From Ruminococcus sp. (GTDB taxonomy: Bacteria > Bacillota > Clostridia > Oscillospirales > Ruminococcaceae), in assembly GCA_017463375.1 (NCBI GenBank), contig JAFTPG010000101.1, positions 1 through 38,015 of the forward strand: a DNA stretch of 38,015 nt, written 5' to 3'. Below the pieces are notes generated by a model that made no database searches, was not told the DNA's origin, and worked only from the letters and a program-made list of their open reading frames with translations. Position numbers and translations under genes: made by a program. Below, in pieces: positions 7,430 to 15,412 of the stretch (the stretch's first letter is position 1; each line of letters opens with the position of its first letter).

Positions 7430-8818
7430 ATGGCTCGTACTTACGATCTGACTCAGGGAAAGGTTTCAAAGCTGATTCTCAGCTTCTTCTTTCCTATGTT
7501 TTTCACCAATATGCTTCAGCAGATTTACACAATCGCCGATACTGCAATTGTCGGAAAGGGACTCGGCGACAACGCTCTTGCGGCTGTCGGAAATATGTCG
7601 TCGCTGACATTTCTCGTTATCGGATTCTCAATGGGACTTGCCAACGGTTTTTCCGTACTGATTGCGCAAAGCTTCGGCGCAAAGGACTACAAGGAGCTTC
7701 GCAGGGCAGTAGCTTCTTCTATAAAGCTCTCTCTCGTAATCGCAGTAATTCTGACTGCTGCGAGCGTTATTTTTCTGAGAGAAATACTCGTTCTTCTTCA
7801 GACATCCGACATCATCATTGAGGACAGCCTCAAATATGGATACGTTATCTTCGGAGGTCTGACGGCAACAATCGCATATAACCTGTGTGCCTGCATCCTC
7901 AGAGCACTCGGTGACAGTAAGACTCCACTTATAGCAATTATCGCATCGACCATAATAAACATCGTTCTGAACTGCGTTTCTATTTTTGCTCTTGATATGG
8001 GAGTCGAGGGTCCGGCAGCAGCTACAATTTTCTCACAGCTTGTATCAGCATTCATCTGCTGTCTTAAACTCAGAAAAATTGATATTCTGCATCTCTCAAA
8101 AGAGGATTTCAGAATTGATATTTCAATGTACCTGAGGCTCCTGAAAAACGGAGTTCCGATGGCATTCATGAATTCCATTACTGCTGTGGGATGCATGGTG
8201 GTACAGTACTTTGTAAACGGTCTGGGAGTTGCATATACAGCAGCTTACTCAGCCTGCAGCAAATATATCAATCTCTTTATGCAGCCTGCCTGCACAGCAG
8301 GATTCACAATGTCATCGTTCACCAGTCAGAACTACGGCGCTAAGAAGTATTCACGCATACGGGAAGGTCTTGGTGTTTGCCTCAAAATTGCCTTCATCTC
8401 ATATATTTTACTTGGCTCTGTAATGTTTTTCTTCCCCGAAATTCTCGCTAAGCTCATGCTCAATGAAAACGACTCTATAGCTCTTGCGGCGCAGTTCCTG
8501 CCTATATGCGGCGTAATGCTCTTCGGAGTTGACTTCCTCTTCGTTTTCAGAAGCGGAGTTCAAGGCATGGGATTCCCATTTATTCCAATGTGCTCCGGAA
8601 TTGTAGAAATGGTAATGAGGATTGCAGTTATAGTTCTCTTCATCTCAGAGCTTGGATTCAGGGCGACCGCCTATGCTGAAGCTGTAGCATGGCTCGGTGC
8701 ACTGGTGCTGAACGTTTCAGCATTTGCAGTTCTTCTCCGCAGAAAGCTCAAGCCAAAGGATTCCGCTGATGATATCTCATTGAAGAGGCTCAAAGCCGCT
8801 ATCTTCAATCATTCATGA
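7430..8818 (+). CDS. MATE family efflux transporter
   Basis: A 462-residue integral membrane protein with about twelve hydrophobic segments arranged as two similar halves. It is probably a cation/drug antiporter of the MATE (NorM/DinF-like) family. The N-terminus MARTYDLTQGKVSKLILSFF and the segment MLQQIYTIADTAIVGKGLG are typical of clostridial MATE proteins. The start at ATG 7430 is fixed by AAGGAGG nine to fourteen bases upstream; an in-frame ATG at 7388 lacks one. It stands alone with terminators on both sides. The transported compound cannot be inferred. Confidence 0.92.
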   Translation: MARTYDLTQGKVSKLILSFFFPMFFTNMLQQIYTIADTAIVGKGLGDNALAAVGNMSSLTFLVIGFSMGLANGFSVLIAQSFGAKDYKELRRAVASSIKLSLVIAVILTAASVIFLREILVLLQTSDIIIEDSLKYGYVIFGGLTATIAYNLCACILRALGDSKTPLIAIIASTIINIVLNCVSIFALDMGVEGPAAATIFSQLVSAFICCLKLRKIDILHLSKEDFRIDISMYLRLLKNGVPMAFMNSITAVGCMVVQYFVNGLGVAYTAAYSACSKYINLFMQPACTAGFTMSSFTSQNYGAKKYSRIREGLGVCLKIAFISYILLGSVMFFFPEILAKLMLNENDSIALAAQFLPICGVMLFGVDFLFVFRSGVQGMGFPFIPMCSGIVEMVMRIAVIVLFISELGFRATAYAEAVAWLGALVLNVSAFAVLLRRKLKPKDSADDISLKRLKAAIFNHS

Positions 8819-8841
8819 TAACTGATTCTCTCAAATAAAGA

Positions 8842-8879
8842 AAAATACCGTACAGGAGCTGAATCCTGTACGGTATTTT
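8842..8879. terminator. Bidirectional intrinsic terminator, MATE / pectate lyase
   Basis: A perfect 16-bp stem (AAAATACCGTACAGGA, six-base loop) has T-rich sequence on both sides. It can end transcription of the plus-strand MATE gene and of the convergent pectate lyase gene. Confidence 0.85.
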
Positions 8880-8936
8880 CATAGCACATTATATAGAGAG
8901 AAAATCTAATAGATTAGAGAGGGTAAATCTAACTGA

Positions 8937-10478
8937 TTAGAATCCTGAGCAGCTTCCTGAGAGTGTAGCGCCCTTGATATTGTTCTTGCCGTTGATAGAT
9001 ACGCAGCTGATGATCTTAGCAACGCCGAATGTTACCTTATAGCCAAGAGCTGAAGGTGTACCGCTTGCAGGCCAGTTGTAGTTGTACTTCTTGTTGGAGT
9101 CAGCTGTACAATTCTGCATTGTTACAACGCCGCTCTGGTTGTTTCTGTCAAAGCCTGAAGCGTAGTTGCCCTTAGCTGAGCAGCCCTTGAGGACATGGTT
9201 GAGAGGGTCAAGGTGAGCTGCAACACCGTCAGTCTTGTTGTCAACGCCGCCCATCTTGAAGCCGTTGCCGTCGCCGTAGATGCCGTTGCAGTAGCCGTTG
9301 TAGTTAGCCTGGCAGTTTACAAGTGTTACTGCGCCGTGTGCTGCATAGCAGTCCCAGCCGTCATCGCTGTTGTACTCAGCGATACAGCCCTCATAGTAGT
9401 TACCTGTACCGGAGTGGAGCTTGTTAGCAAAGCCGTCAGCGTTCTCGCCCTTGGGGTCAGCATTGTGGTGTGAGTAGCAGTTGTAGAACTTGTTGTTTGA
9501 ACCGCCGTTGCAAACCTGGAAGCCTGCGTCCTCATTGTAGCAGGATGTTACGTTCTTGAATGTGTTGTTGGAGCCTGTGATGTAGAGTCCGTTATCGGAA
9601 GCATTCTTGATTGTTACGTTCTGAACTGTGCTGCCGTTGCCTGCAAATGTAAGGCCTCTGCCGCTGCTTCCGGAAGTTGATGAAAAGTCGATTGTACCGT
9701 TGTTCTTACCGGAAATGTTAACGCCTGCGGGAACCTTGACAGCTCCTGATGTAACAGTACCGTTGATAACGATCGTTGTACCGCTCTTAGCCTTGCTTAT
9801 AGCGGAAGAAAGTGAAGTGCCGCCGTTCTTTACTTCAATCGTTGTGCCGCTTGAGCTTGAGCTGGAGCTTGATGATGAACTGCTGGAGCTGCTGGAAGAT
9901 GAGCTGCTTGAGCTTGAAGATGATGAACCGTTTGAAGTTGCCTCAAACTTGAACTGCTGGCAGGCATATCCGTTATATGTCCACTGATTGATATTTCCGC
10001 CGTTTTCTGTTGACCAGCCGTAAACGTCTACAGCCTTGGATTCGCCGCTGTTCTCGGTAAGGAGACAGTATACGTTGTCTGAGCTCTTCTTAACCTTGAA
10101 CTGCTGAGCTGTTGCTCCGTTTGAAGGCCAGATACGGATGTTAGCGCCGTCTGTGTTAGCACCGTTTTCAACATCGAGCATACGTCCGCCGCTCAGACCG
10201 CTTCTGATCGTGATAACGTTGTTGCCAAGATTAGTAACATACCACTTCTGGTTTGCACCGCCGTTGCCCTGATACTGGATAACGTTTGCACCGTCAACAT
10301 CCTTCTTTCCTGAAACGTCAAGGTACTTCTGGCTGTTGATATTCTTGATGTAGTACCAGCCGTCTGCGATATAGTTGGATGCCGCAAAAGAACTTAAACT
10401 GAGATTTGCTGTGAGAGCTGTTGCAACTACAGCAGCAGTTGCAGCAATTGAAGCAATGCGCTTTACAAATTTAAACAT
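8937..10478 (-). CDS. Secreted pectate lyase (family 9-type beta-helix) with ricin-type lectin domain
   Basis: A 513-residue extracellular protein, probably a pectate/polygalacturonate lyase. The start at ATG 10478 is chosen for its GAGGAGGAAA; the frame is open 40 codons further upstream but without support. The signal peptide ends near residue 33 (SLSSFAAS). Residues 36-180 form a ricin-type beta-trefoil (CBM13-like) with QKWYV, QQFKV and QQFKF repeats. A run of 26 serines (185-210) links it to the beta-helix (211-513). The helix carries NADGFANK (346-353), SDDGWDCY (371-378) and GNGFKMGG (404-411). These match the calcium-binding Asp residues and catalytic Lys (here Lys408) of PL9 lyases. 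It has no dockerin, so it is free or wall-bound rather than cellulosomal. Confidence 0.85.
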   Translation of the reverse strand: MFKFVKRIASIAATAAVVATALTANLSLSSFAASNYIADGWYYIKNINSQKYLDVSGKKDVDGANVIQYQGNGGANQKWYVTNLGNNVITIRSGLSGGRMLDVENGANTDGANIRIWPSNGATAQQFKVKKSSDNVYCLLTENSGESKAVDVYGWSTENGGNINQWTYNGYACQQFKFEATSNGSSSSSSSSSSSSSSSSSSSSSSSSSSGTTIEVKNGGTSLSSAISKAKSGTTIVINGTVTSGAVKVPAGVNISGKNNGTIDFSSTSGSSGRGLTFAGNGSTVQNVTIKNASDNGLYITGSNNTFKNVTSCYNEDAGFQVCNGGSNNKFYNCYSHHNADPKGENADGFANKLHSGTGNYYEGCIAEYNSDDGWDCYAAHGAVTLVNCQANYNGYCNGIYGDGNGFKMGGVDNKTDGVAAHLDPLNHVLKGCSAKGNYASGFDRNNQSGVVTMQNCTADSNKKYNYNWPASGTPSALGYKVTFGVAKIISCVSINGKNNIKGATLSGSCSGF

Positions 10479-10540
10479 TTGAATTTCCTCCTCATAAATA
10501 CATTTCTTAGGGTTTATGTTTTCACTTAATGCATTAAAAT

Positions 10541-10581
10541 CAAAAACACGATTTTTCAACAAACACTTTTTAGTGTTTTTG
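10541..10581 (-). promoter_or_regulatory. Nested inverted repeats upstream of the pectate lyase
   Basis: CAAAAACAC (10541-10549) is inverted as GTGTTTTTG (10573-10581). A second inverted repeat AAACACT-TTTT-AGTGTTT lies at 10561-10578. The two overlap, so they could form alternative hairpins or a protein-binding site about 65-100 bp ahead of the start codon. No consensus promoter is clear here. Confidence 0.35.
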
Positions 10582-10710
10582 TCTACTTCATTCAACAATT
10601 AGATTCTATCACATTTACTGCGCTTTGAAAATGATGTATATTGCTGAATTACTGATATTTTGTGCTTTAATGTATTTTTTCTCAGTACAATACATCAAAC
10701 AGATCGACTC

Positions 10711-10741
10711 CAAAAAAGAAGAGCATGCTTATCGCATGCTC
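10711..10741 (-). terminator. Intrinsic terminator of the XRE/membrane-protein operon
   Basis: Read on the minus strand, GAGCATGC-gataa-GCATGCTC is followed by a TTCTTTTTTG tract. It starts 16 bp after the stop codon of the four-helix membrane protein gene. Confidence 0.85.
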
Positions 10742-10756
10742 TGGTCATTATCTTGT

Positions 10757-11275
10757 TTATTCACAATCATCATCGTCAACAATATTCACCATAAACTCAT
10801 TGTACTTTTTCACTTTATGCTCAATATGCAGATAATCAAAAATAAAGGACACAATGTAGCTTACCGCAAATGTAACTGCTATAGCCACCGCTGTAATCTC
10901 CTGCGAGAGAAGAACATCAATCACACCAAAGCCTATGGCGCAGCCCAGTGCTTCAAGCAAATAATATCCGATTCGGCTGCGCTTTCCCTCTTTAGTAAGC
11001 TCAGTATTGATTTTTCGTCCGCTGATGGTTTTCGGAATGTCGAAATCGTTCTTTCTGTGTTTGATGACAGCAACCACAAGTCCCATGAAAATAAGCTGCG
11101 CCATACCAACCACAGCAAGCTTCAGGTCGTCGCTGAATGCTCCGTAGACCATCAGCACTATATTGAATAACATTGAAACAACAGCTGCTCCTGCAAGAGC
11201 CTTATCATTGTTCTGAACCTCACGCTCGTCGGGCATGTTTTCGTAATTTTTTGTAAGTTTTTCTTTAACGTTCAT
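10757..11275 (-). CDS. Small four-helix membrane protein, partner of an XRE regulator
   Basis: A 172-residue protein of unknown function. The start at ATG 11275 is chosen for GGAGG eight bases upstream, just after the XRE stop. The N-terminal 30 residues are charged (KEKLTKNYENMPDEREVQNN). Two hydrophobic segments follow (about 29-50 and 54-72), then a charged cytosolic loop (KHRKNDFDIPKTISGRK), two more segments (about 104-122 and 126-147) and an acidic tail ending VDDDDCE. Small XRE regulators paired with such proteins are common in Firmicutes, and this resembles the DUF6773-type group, although I cannot confirm that. The pair may sense envelope state or stress. No catalytic motif was seen. 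Confidence 0.8.
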   Translation of the reverse strand: MNVKEKLTKNYENMPDEREVQNNDKALAGAAVVSMLFNIVLMVYGAFSDDLKLAVVGMAQLIFMGLVVAVIKHRKNDFDIPKTISGRKINTELTKEGKRSRIGYYLLEALGCAIGFGVIDVLLSQEITAVAIAVTFAVSYIVSFIFDYLHIEHKVKKYNEFMVNIVDDDDCE

Positions 11276-11296
11276 AGTAATTCCTCCAATAATCAA

Positions 11297-11497
11297 TCAT
11301 TCGGTTTCTTCCCAGAAAAGCTGGTCGAGCGTTTTTCCGAGCACTCTGCATATGGCAATACACAGGTTCAGAGTCGGATTATAATTCCCCGATTCAATCA
11401 TTCCTATGGTCTGACGGGTCACTCCGACAGCTTTCGCAAGCTCCTCCTGATTCATGTCTTTTTCCATTCTGGCAATTTTCATTTTTTTGTTCTTCAT
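11297..11497 (-). CDS. XRE family transcriptional regulator
   Basis: A 66-residue protein that is essentially one helix-turn-helix domain: MNQEELAKAVGVTRQTIGMIE (residues 15-35) with the recognition helix at TRQTIGMIE. It belongs to the minimal Cro/C1 type (YozG-like) that usually controls its own operon. It is the first gene of a two-gene unit with the membrane protein, 21 bp apart. Its promoter carries two perfect inverted repeats, which makes autoregulation likely (inference). Confidence 0.92.
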   Translation of the reverse strand: MKNKKMKIARMEKDMNQEELAKAVGVTRQTIGMIESGNYNPTLNLCIAICRVLGKTLDQLFWEETE

Positions 11498-11534
11498 AAA
11501 GTTACCTCTAAAAAATAGTCTGTATCGATATCTG

Positions 11535-11587
11535 ACTGTATTTACAGTATATCATATATCTTGCAAAATGTCAACTATAATTGACAT
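11535..11587 (-). promoter_or_regulatory. XRE operon promoter flanked by two inverted repeats
   Basis: On the minus strand TTGACA (11569-11574) and TATACT (11546-11551) are 17 bp apart. The inverted repeat ATGTCAA-N6-TTGACAT (11568-11587) covers the -35. ACTGTA-N2-TACAGT (11535-11548) covers the start-site side of the -10. Both are candidate operators for the XRE protein. Confidence 0.7.
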
Positions 11588-11705
11588 AAAGTAATTAAAA
11601 TCTGACTTTTCATCGTTATGCACAAATTAATTTGATACATCGCTTTCAATTAGGGCTGATTGCACAATCCGTACTATGAACATCCCTCTGAAAAAATAAT
11701 CAAAG

Positions 11706-11737
11706 CAAAAAGCACCGCCGGATTTCCGGCAGTGCTT
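11706..11737 (-). terminator. Intrinsic terminator after the 31-residue peptide gene
   Basis: On the minus strand AAGCAC-GCCGG arms around AAAT are followed by TTTTTGCTTTG. It begins seven bases after the stop of the small peptide gene, which supports that gene being the end of a real transcription unit. Confidence 0.85.
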
Positions 11738-11743
11738 CTATAA

Positions 11744-11839
11744 TTACACTATTTCAAGTTCATCATTTTGGCTTGTTGTGATAACATCCTCACACTCGAA
11801 CTCAATTACATCCATTTCGGGAGTAATGTATTTCTCCAT
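11744..11839 (-). CDS. 31-residue acidic peptide, possible modified-peptide precursor
   Basis: A short gene with ATG at 11839, TAA at 11744 and AGGAG about eight bases upstream. The peptide starts MEKYITPEMDVIEFECEDV, continues ITTSQNDELEIV, and has eight Glu, three Asp and a single Cys. I recall the pattern K-Y-P-E-M-x-x-I-E-F-x-x-E-D-V-I-T-T-S in tiny unannotated proteins of gut clostridia and ruminococci, but that is memory rather than a search. It lies 44 bp downstream of the 907-residue surface protein gene and is followed by a terminator, so the two are probably cotranscribed. No modifying enzyme is nearby. The function is unknown. Confidence 0.7.
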   Translation of the reverse strand: MEKYITPEMDVIEFECEDVITTSQNDELEIV

Positions 11840-11883
11840 ATATAACATCTCCTGATCAGTGTTAAAAAGTCATATTATCTTGA

Positions 11884-14607
11884 TCAAGAAACAAGAGCAT
11901 AGGCGTTTGCAGCCTGATTATACAGATACAGCGCCTTTACAACATTCTGAAGAGCAGCTTTATATTCTCCGCTCAGAACCGCATAAGCGTAGCTGAGAGG
12001 ACTGTAGGAAAGCGTATAGTCTCCGATCGTGAGCGTCTGGGCAACATCGAGATCAGCCGCAGTAATACCTGTTATCTCAGTGTAATAGTAGCCGTCCTTT
12101 TCGGTCAGAGCACTCCAGCCGTCGCTTACTGCGGGAATCTCAGCTCCGTCCTCAATAACGAAATAGTGGCGGATTATTGTCTTGTTTTTCAGAAGCAGGC
12201 TCGAGCCGTAGTACGACACTCCATCAGGAAGAGTACCTGTCTCAACGAGCTTTAAGCTTTCCTCTACAGCAACAGTTCCGAGAGCCTTATCTTCATCACT
12301 CAGACCAGAGTTAGCGAGATTGTCGGTATTATATCCGAAGTATTCCTGAGCATATGCTCCGTAGTTAAGCATTGCCTTTGCAAGTGCAGCAGCCTCTTCA
12401 CCGTATGCATCGAGATCACCTATGATCTCCTCAGCATATTCCTTGACTGTAACTGTTCTGCTGTCAGTCCAGAGACCTCCGCCTACAACTGCGTCTATCC
12501 TGATTTCAGTTGCCATATCCTTGGCAGGTACCTCGATTGTAAATAAGCACAGTTCCGTATCTGCATTATAGCAGTCGTATGCTGTAAATTCAATAGGTTC
12601 GTTATCGCCCAAAGTCAGGGTAATAACTGTATCGTTCAGTGCCTCATAATCAACAGACGCATAAAGATTCAGCTTGATATTTCCGTCGAGACTTACACTG
12701 AAACCATCCCACTTGACATAATCTTCTGACGATGCGGCAGTGGTGGTGGTTTCTGTGGTTGTGGTGGTTGTTGTAGTGGTAACAGCAGGCATATTCTTTA
12801 CTGAAATTCCCTGATAAAGCGGATCTGCCTCCTCAGCAATTTCAACGGGCTCGCCGTCAACTTCGACAATGAAATTATTTTCCATCACAAATATTACATC
12901 GTCAGCCGCTGCATATCCATCAGGAGCTGAAATCTGATGCAAGGTATATGTACCGTCTGGAAGATTTTTGACTGATTTTGCCATCAATGCATCAGAAGTC
13001 CATGTAACCTCTTCATTTAATCCGGTACCTGTTGTCTGACCTGTTACAAATTGGGCAGGCTTTCCATATTCAGTAATACCTTTAAGAGAAAACTCCGCAC
13101 CTGCAACCATATTTCCGTAAATATTTTTCACTGAAAAAATAACGCAATTTGAAGCAAGATGTTCGGTCAGCATAACAATAGTATTGCCGTAATTCTGGTA
13201 AGCGCCAGTAACCTCTGTCAGATCACCATTCTCAATAACAAACGTAACATCGGCTGCAAGCTGATATCCCAAATGAACTTCCATCTGCGAAATCGTATAT
13301 GTACCGTCAGGAAGATTATTGATTTCTGCAGCTGTATAGCCTACTTTCCAACAAAGCGCCGTTTCATCATAGCTGATAATTCCTCCGCCGCTGTCAATAT
13401 TAATGCTGTTTTCATCAAAGCCGATTGCATTTCCATCCGCGTCAACACCTGTGAGCTTCATTGGCGTCAAACGCATCTGGGTGTCCAGCTCATCTATCAG
13501 GCTTATTTCTATATTCTCAAATTCAGTCTCGGAAATGCCGCAGTAAATACATACGCCATCCTCACAGGTATGCGTTTTAGCTGTATAAACATTTGAATTA
13601 CTGTAAACGATCGCCTCTGTTTCATCGCCTGGGCAGTCAACCTCAGTCATCTGATAGACCTGATCTCCGTTCAAAACAGGGTATGGATCGTATTCAGTGT
13701 CATTTTCATCTGTTTTTATATCCTGACCCCAGGCAATAGTGCTCTGGTCACCGTTAAGAAGATATGTAACCTCGCCGTTTGCGAACTGCTCAGCGGTTTT
13801 TGCACATTCTCCGTCATCGCTTTCAGCAAGATAATAACAGTTTGTCATCACCTTGAGATTTTCTCCGCAGACATGATTTGATTTGCCGATACTGTAACAG
13901 CTTTTCATCGTACCGCCGCTGTTACGTCCGCAAACTCCTCCTGACGTACCTCCAACGACAGTACTCGAACTATAACAGTTTGTAACAGTACTTCCGATGT
14001 TATAGCCGCATATACCGCCAACATAATTTCTTCCCTTGAAATAGGAATCCAAAACACCCACATTTTTAACTGAAGCATTGTCTTTTAGCTGTCCAAAAAG
14101 ACCGACATACGCCAAATTGGAGTTGCTGTAATAAAGTCCGCTGATAGTATGCCCTTGTCCGTCGAATTTTCCATTATAATAGATATCCGTTGCATAATTA
14201 TATCTGCCAATCGGCGTCCATTCACGAAGCCCGGTTGTATCAGAAATAAGCGTTCCATCATCATTGAGCACTTGATCATTTACAACGATATCTGCGGTGA
14301 GAACCGCACAATCAGCAGGAAAAGCAGCATTATCCGAATTCAAGCTATAGCTGTTTTCCAGATCTGCAAACCAATAAAGCTGACCTGCATTGCCGATTTC
14401 ATAATAGCCGTCGCCATCGCTGTCAACGGCAGGCTCGTAAATATCCGTACAGCCTTCTACAGTACAAAATCCATTTGTGTAGGAATGAACCTCTTCTGTC
14501 GAAGCGTACACAATCTCCGGAGCCTGAACCGCGCCTAAAATGTTCAGACCGAGCACAGCTGCCGACATTACAGCCGAAGCTATTCTTCTTTTCAATGTGC
14601 CTTTCAT
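11884..14607 (-). CDS. Secreted GLUG/SpaA-domain surface protein
   Basis: A 907-residue protein of unknown role. The start at ATG 14607 is set by AGGAGG. A signal peptide covers residues 1 to about 35. Residues 48-80 hold FCTVEGCTDIYEP and a DSDGDGYYEI segment. Residues 140-260 contain GLUG-type repeats (YVGLFGQL, NYVGGICGYN, SGGVCGRN) expected to form beta-solenoid turns. CxxxxCxYCG follows near 348-357. Two SpaA/prealbumin-like folds occupy about 365-475 and 485-605 (LPDGTYTISQ, LPDGTYTLHQISAPDGY). A Thr-rich linker (609-624) leads to a 280-residue C-terminal domain (NYGAYAQEYFGYNTDNLAN near 777-795) that I cannot name. There is no sortase motif, dockerin or C-terminal membrane anchor. It may be a wall-associated or adhesive protein. 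Confidence 0.8.
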   Translation of the reverse strand: MKGTLKRRIASAVMSAAVLGLNILGAVQAPEIVYASTEEVHSYTNGFCTVEGCTDIYEPAVDSDGDGYYEIGNAGQLYWFADLENSYSLNSDNAAFPADCAVLTADIVVNDQVLNDDGTLISDTTGLREWTPIGRYNYATDIYYNGKFDGQGHTISGLYYSNSNLAYVGLFGQLKDNASVKNVGVLDSYFKGRNYVGGICGYNIGSTVTNCYSSSTVVGGTSGGVCGRNSGGTMKSCYSIGKSNHVCGENLKVMTNCYYLAESDDGECAKTAEQFANGEVTYLLNGDQSTIAWGQDIKTDENDTEYDPYPVLNGDQVYQMTEVDCPGDETEAIVYSNSNVYTAKTHTCEDGVCIYCGISETEFENIEISLIDELDTQMRLTPMKLTGVDADGNAIGFDENSINIDSGGGIISYDETALCWKVGYTAAEINNLPDGTYTISQMEVHLGYQLAADVTFVIENGDLTEVTGAYQNYGNTIVMLTEHLASNCVIFSVKNIYGNMVAGAEFSLKGITEYGKPAQFVTGQTTGTGLNEEVTWTSDALMAKSVKNLPDGTYTLHQISAPDGYAAADDVIFVMENNFIVEVDGEPVEIAEEADPLYQGISVKNMPAVTTTTTTTTTETTTTAASSEDYVKWDGFSVSLDGNIKLNLYASVDYEALNDTVITLTLGDNEPIEFTAYDCYNADTELCLFTIEVPAKDMATEIRIDAVVGGGLWTDSRTVTVKEYAEEIIGDLDAYGEEAAALAKAMLNYGAYAQEYFGYNTDNLANSGLSDEDKALGTVAVEESLKLVETGTLPDGVSYYGSSLLLKNKTIIRHYFVIEDGAEIPAVSDGWSALTEKDGYYYTEITGITAADLDVAQTLTIGDYTLSYSPLSYAYAVLSGEYKAALQNVVKALYLYNQAANAYALVS

Positions 14608-14658
14608 AAAAAAACCTCCTAATCGAATAGAATATAAACGTACAACCACCTTGTATTT

Positions 14659-14687
14659 ATTATATCATATTCACAAAAAAATGCCAA
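14659..14687 (-). promoter_or_regulatory. Promoter of the GLUG/SpaA gene
   Basis: On the minus strand TTGGCA (14682-14687) and TATAAT (14659-14664) are 17 bp apart, about 52 bp upstream of the start codon at 14607. Confidence 0.7.
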
Positions 14688-14724
14688 TAGTGTATATAAG
14701 ATTAGGTATTTTTTATAAAACGGA

Positions 14725-15408
14725 TTACATTGTCATGCTTTTAAGAGTCTCCTCAAGGGCGATGATGTATAGTACGGCATCATAGTAAAAATTACGCAGA
14801 TCTTCAAAGGTATCACTCAGGCGTTCAAGATAGTCATGAGCAACGCCGTTTCTTCTGTATTTAAGGTTCAGGAATGCTTTTTCCGCTTTGTCGAAAGTAC
14901 AGTAATCGAGTCTTTCCCTGACATCAATATATCTGGCATACTGATTATCAATATCATCGTTTATGCCAAGGCAGTTTGAAAGATTTCCTATGTAGCCGTC
15001 GTATTCTTTTTTACGCTCTTCAAGCACATCATTAAATTTGTTATTAACATCAGATTCAAAAGTCGCTCCACCAAAAAGCTCATAGAATTTTAAAGCGTCA
15101 AGCACTAAACTTCCTTTATCATTTGTATAAGCGCAGAATTTATGATACACTCTGTCCGTAATCGGTCTTTTATCCTTTGCCGTTATGAGAATATGCAGAT
15201 TATGACACCTAACCGGGATACTTACCGCAGGAGAATTTATAAATTTATCGACTCTCATCTTTATCTGCCGCTCAAAATAACTGACAGTACTCATCAGAAA
15301 AACTTTTGGGTAATTCTGAATTATGAGCTTATCCTTACGAATAATACGGGTATCTTCATCATATTCTTTTATGAGCTTGTCCAGCTGAGAATAAGGAAAA
15401 CTGCTCAT
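14725..15408 (-). CDS. HEPN-domain protein, predicted ribonuclease partner of DUF262
   Basis: A 227-residue protein that resembles the MAE_28990-type HEPN family. The key feature is RNGVAH at residues 186-191, a clean R-x4-H motif at the start of a C-terminal helix, which is the catalytic signature of HEPN ribonucleases. The rest is mostly helical and charged. HEPN proteins of this class often sit beside DUF262 genes and are thought to act as RNA-cleaving toxins or abortive-infection effectors. The gene starts five bases after the DUF262 stop, and its GGAGAA lies inside the end of that gene, so translation is coupled. RNase activity and a defence role are inference. Confidence 0.75.
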   Translation of the reverse strand: MSSFPYSQLDKLIKEYDEDTRIIRKDKLIIQNYPKVFLMSTVSYFERQIKMRVDKFINSPAVSIPVRCHNLHILITAKDKRPITDRVYHKFCAYTNDKGSLVLDALKFYELFGGATFESDVNNKFNDVLEERKKEYDGYIGNLSNCLGINDDIDNQYARYIDVRERLDYCTFDKAEKAFLNLKYRRNGVAHDYLERLSDTFEDLRNFYYDAVLYIIALEETLKSMTM

Positions 15409-15412
15409 ATCA

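Noticed and set aside
9841..9930. Repetitive tract that might be a CRISPR or minisatellite
   Set aside because: It is a run of mixed Ser codons encoding a 26-serine linker, with no spacer-repeat pattern.
10479..10598. 40-codon N-terminal extension of the pectate lyase
   Set aside because: It lacks a ribosome binding site and would put 40 residues before a clear signal peptide; the ATG at 10478 has GAGGAGG.
10625..11170. 181-codon frame on the plus strand opposite the XRE partner gene
   Set aside because: It is antisense to the membrane protein gene and its own terminator, with no ribosome binding site.
10757..11497. XRE plus small protein as a toxin-antitoxin pair
   Set aside because: The partner is a four-helix membrane protein with no toxin motif; this regulator/membrane pair is common and better read as an autoregulated unit.
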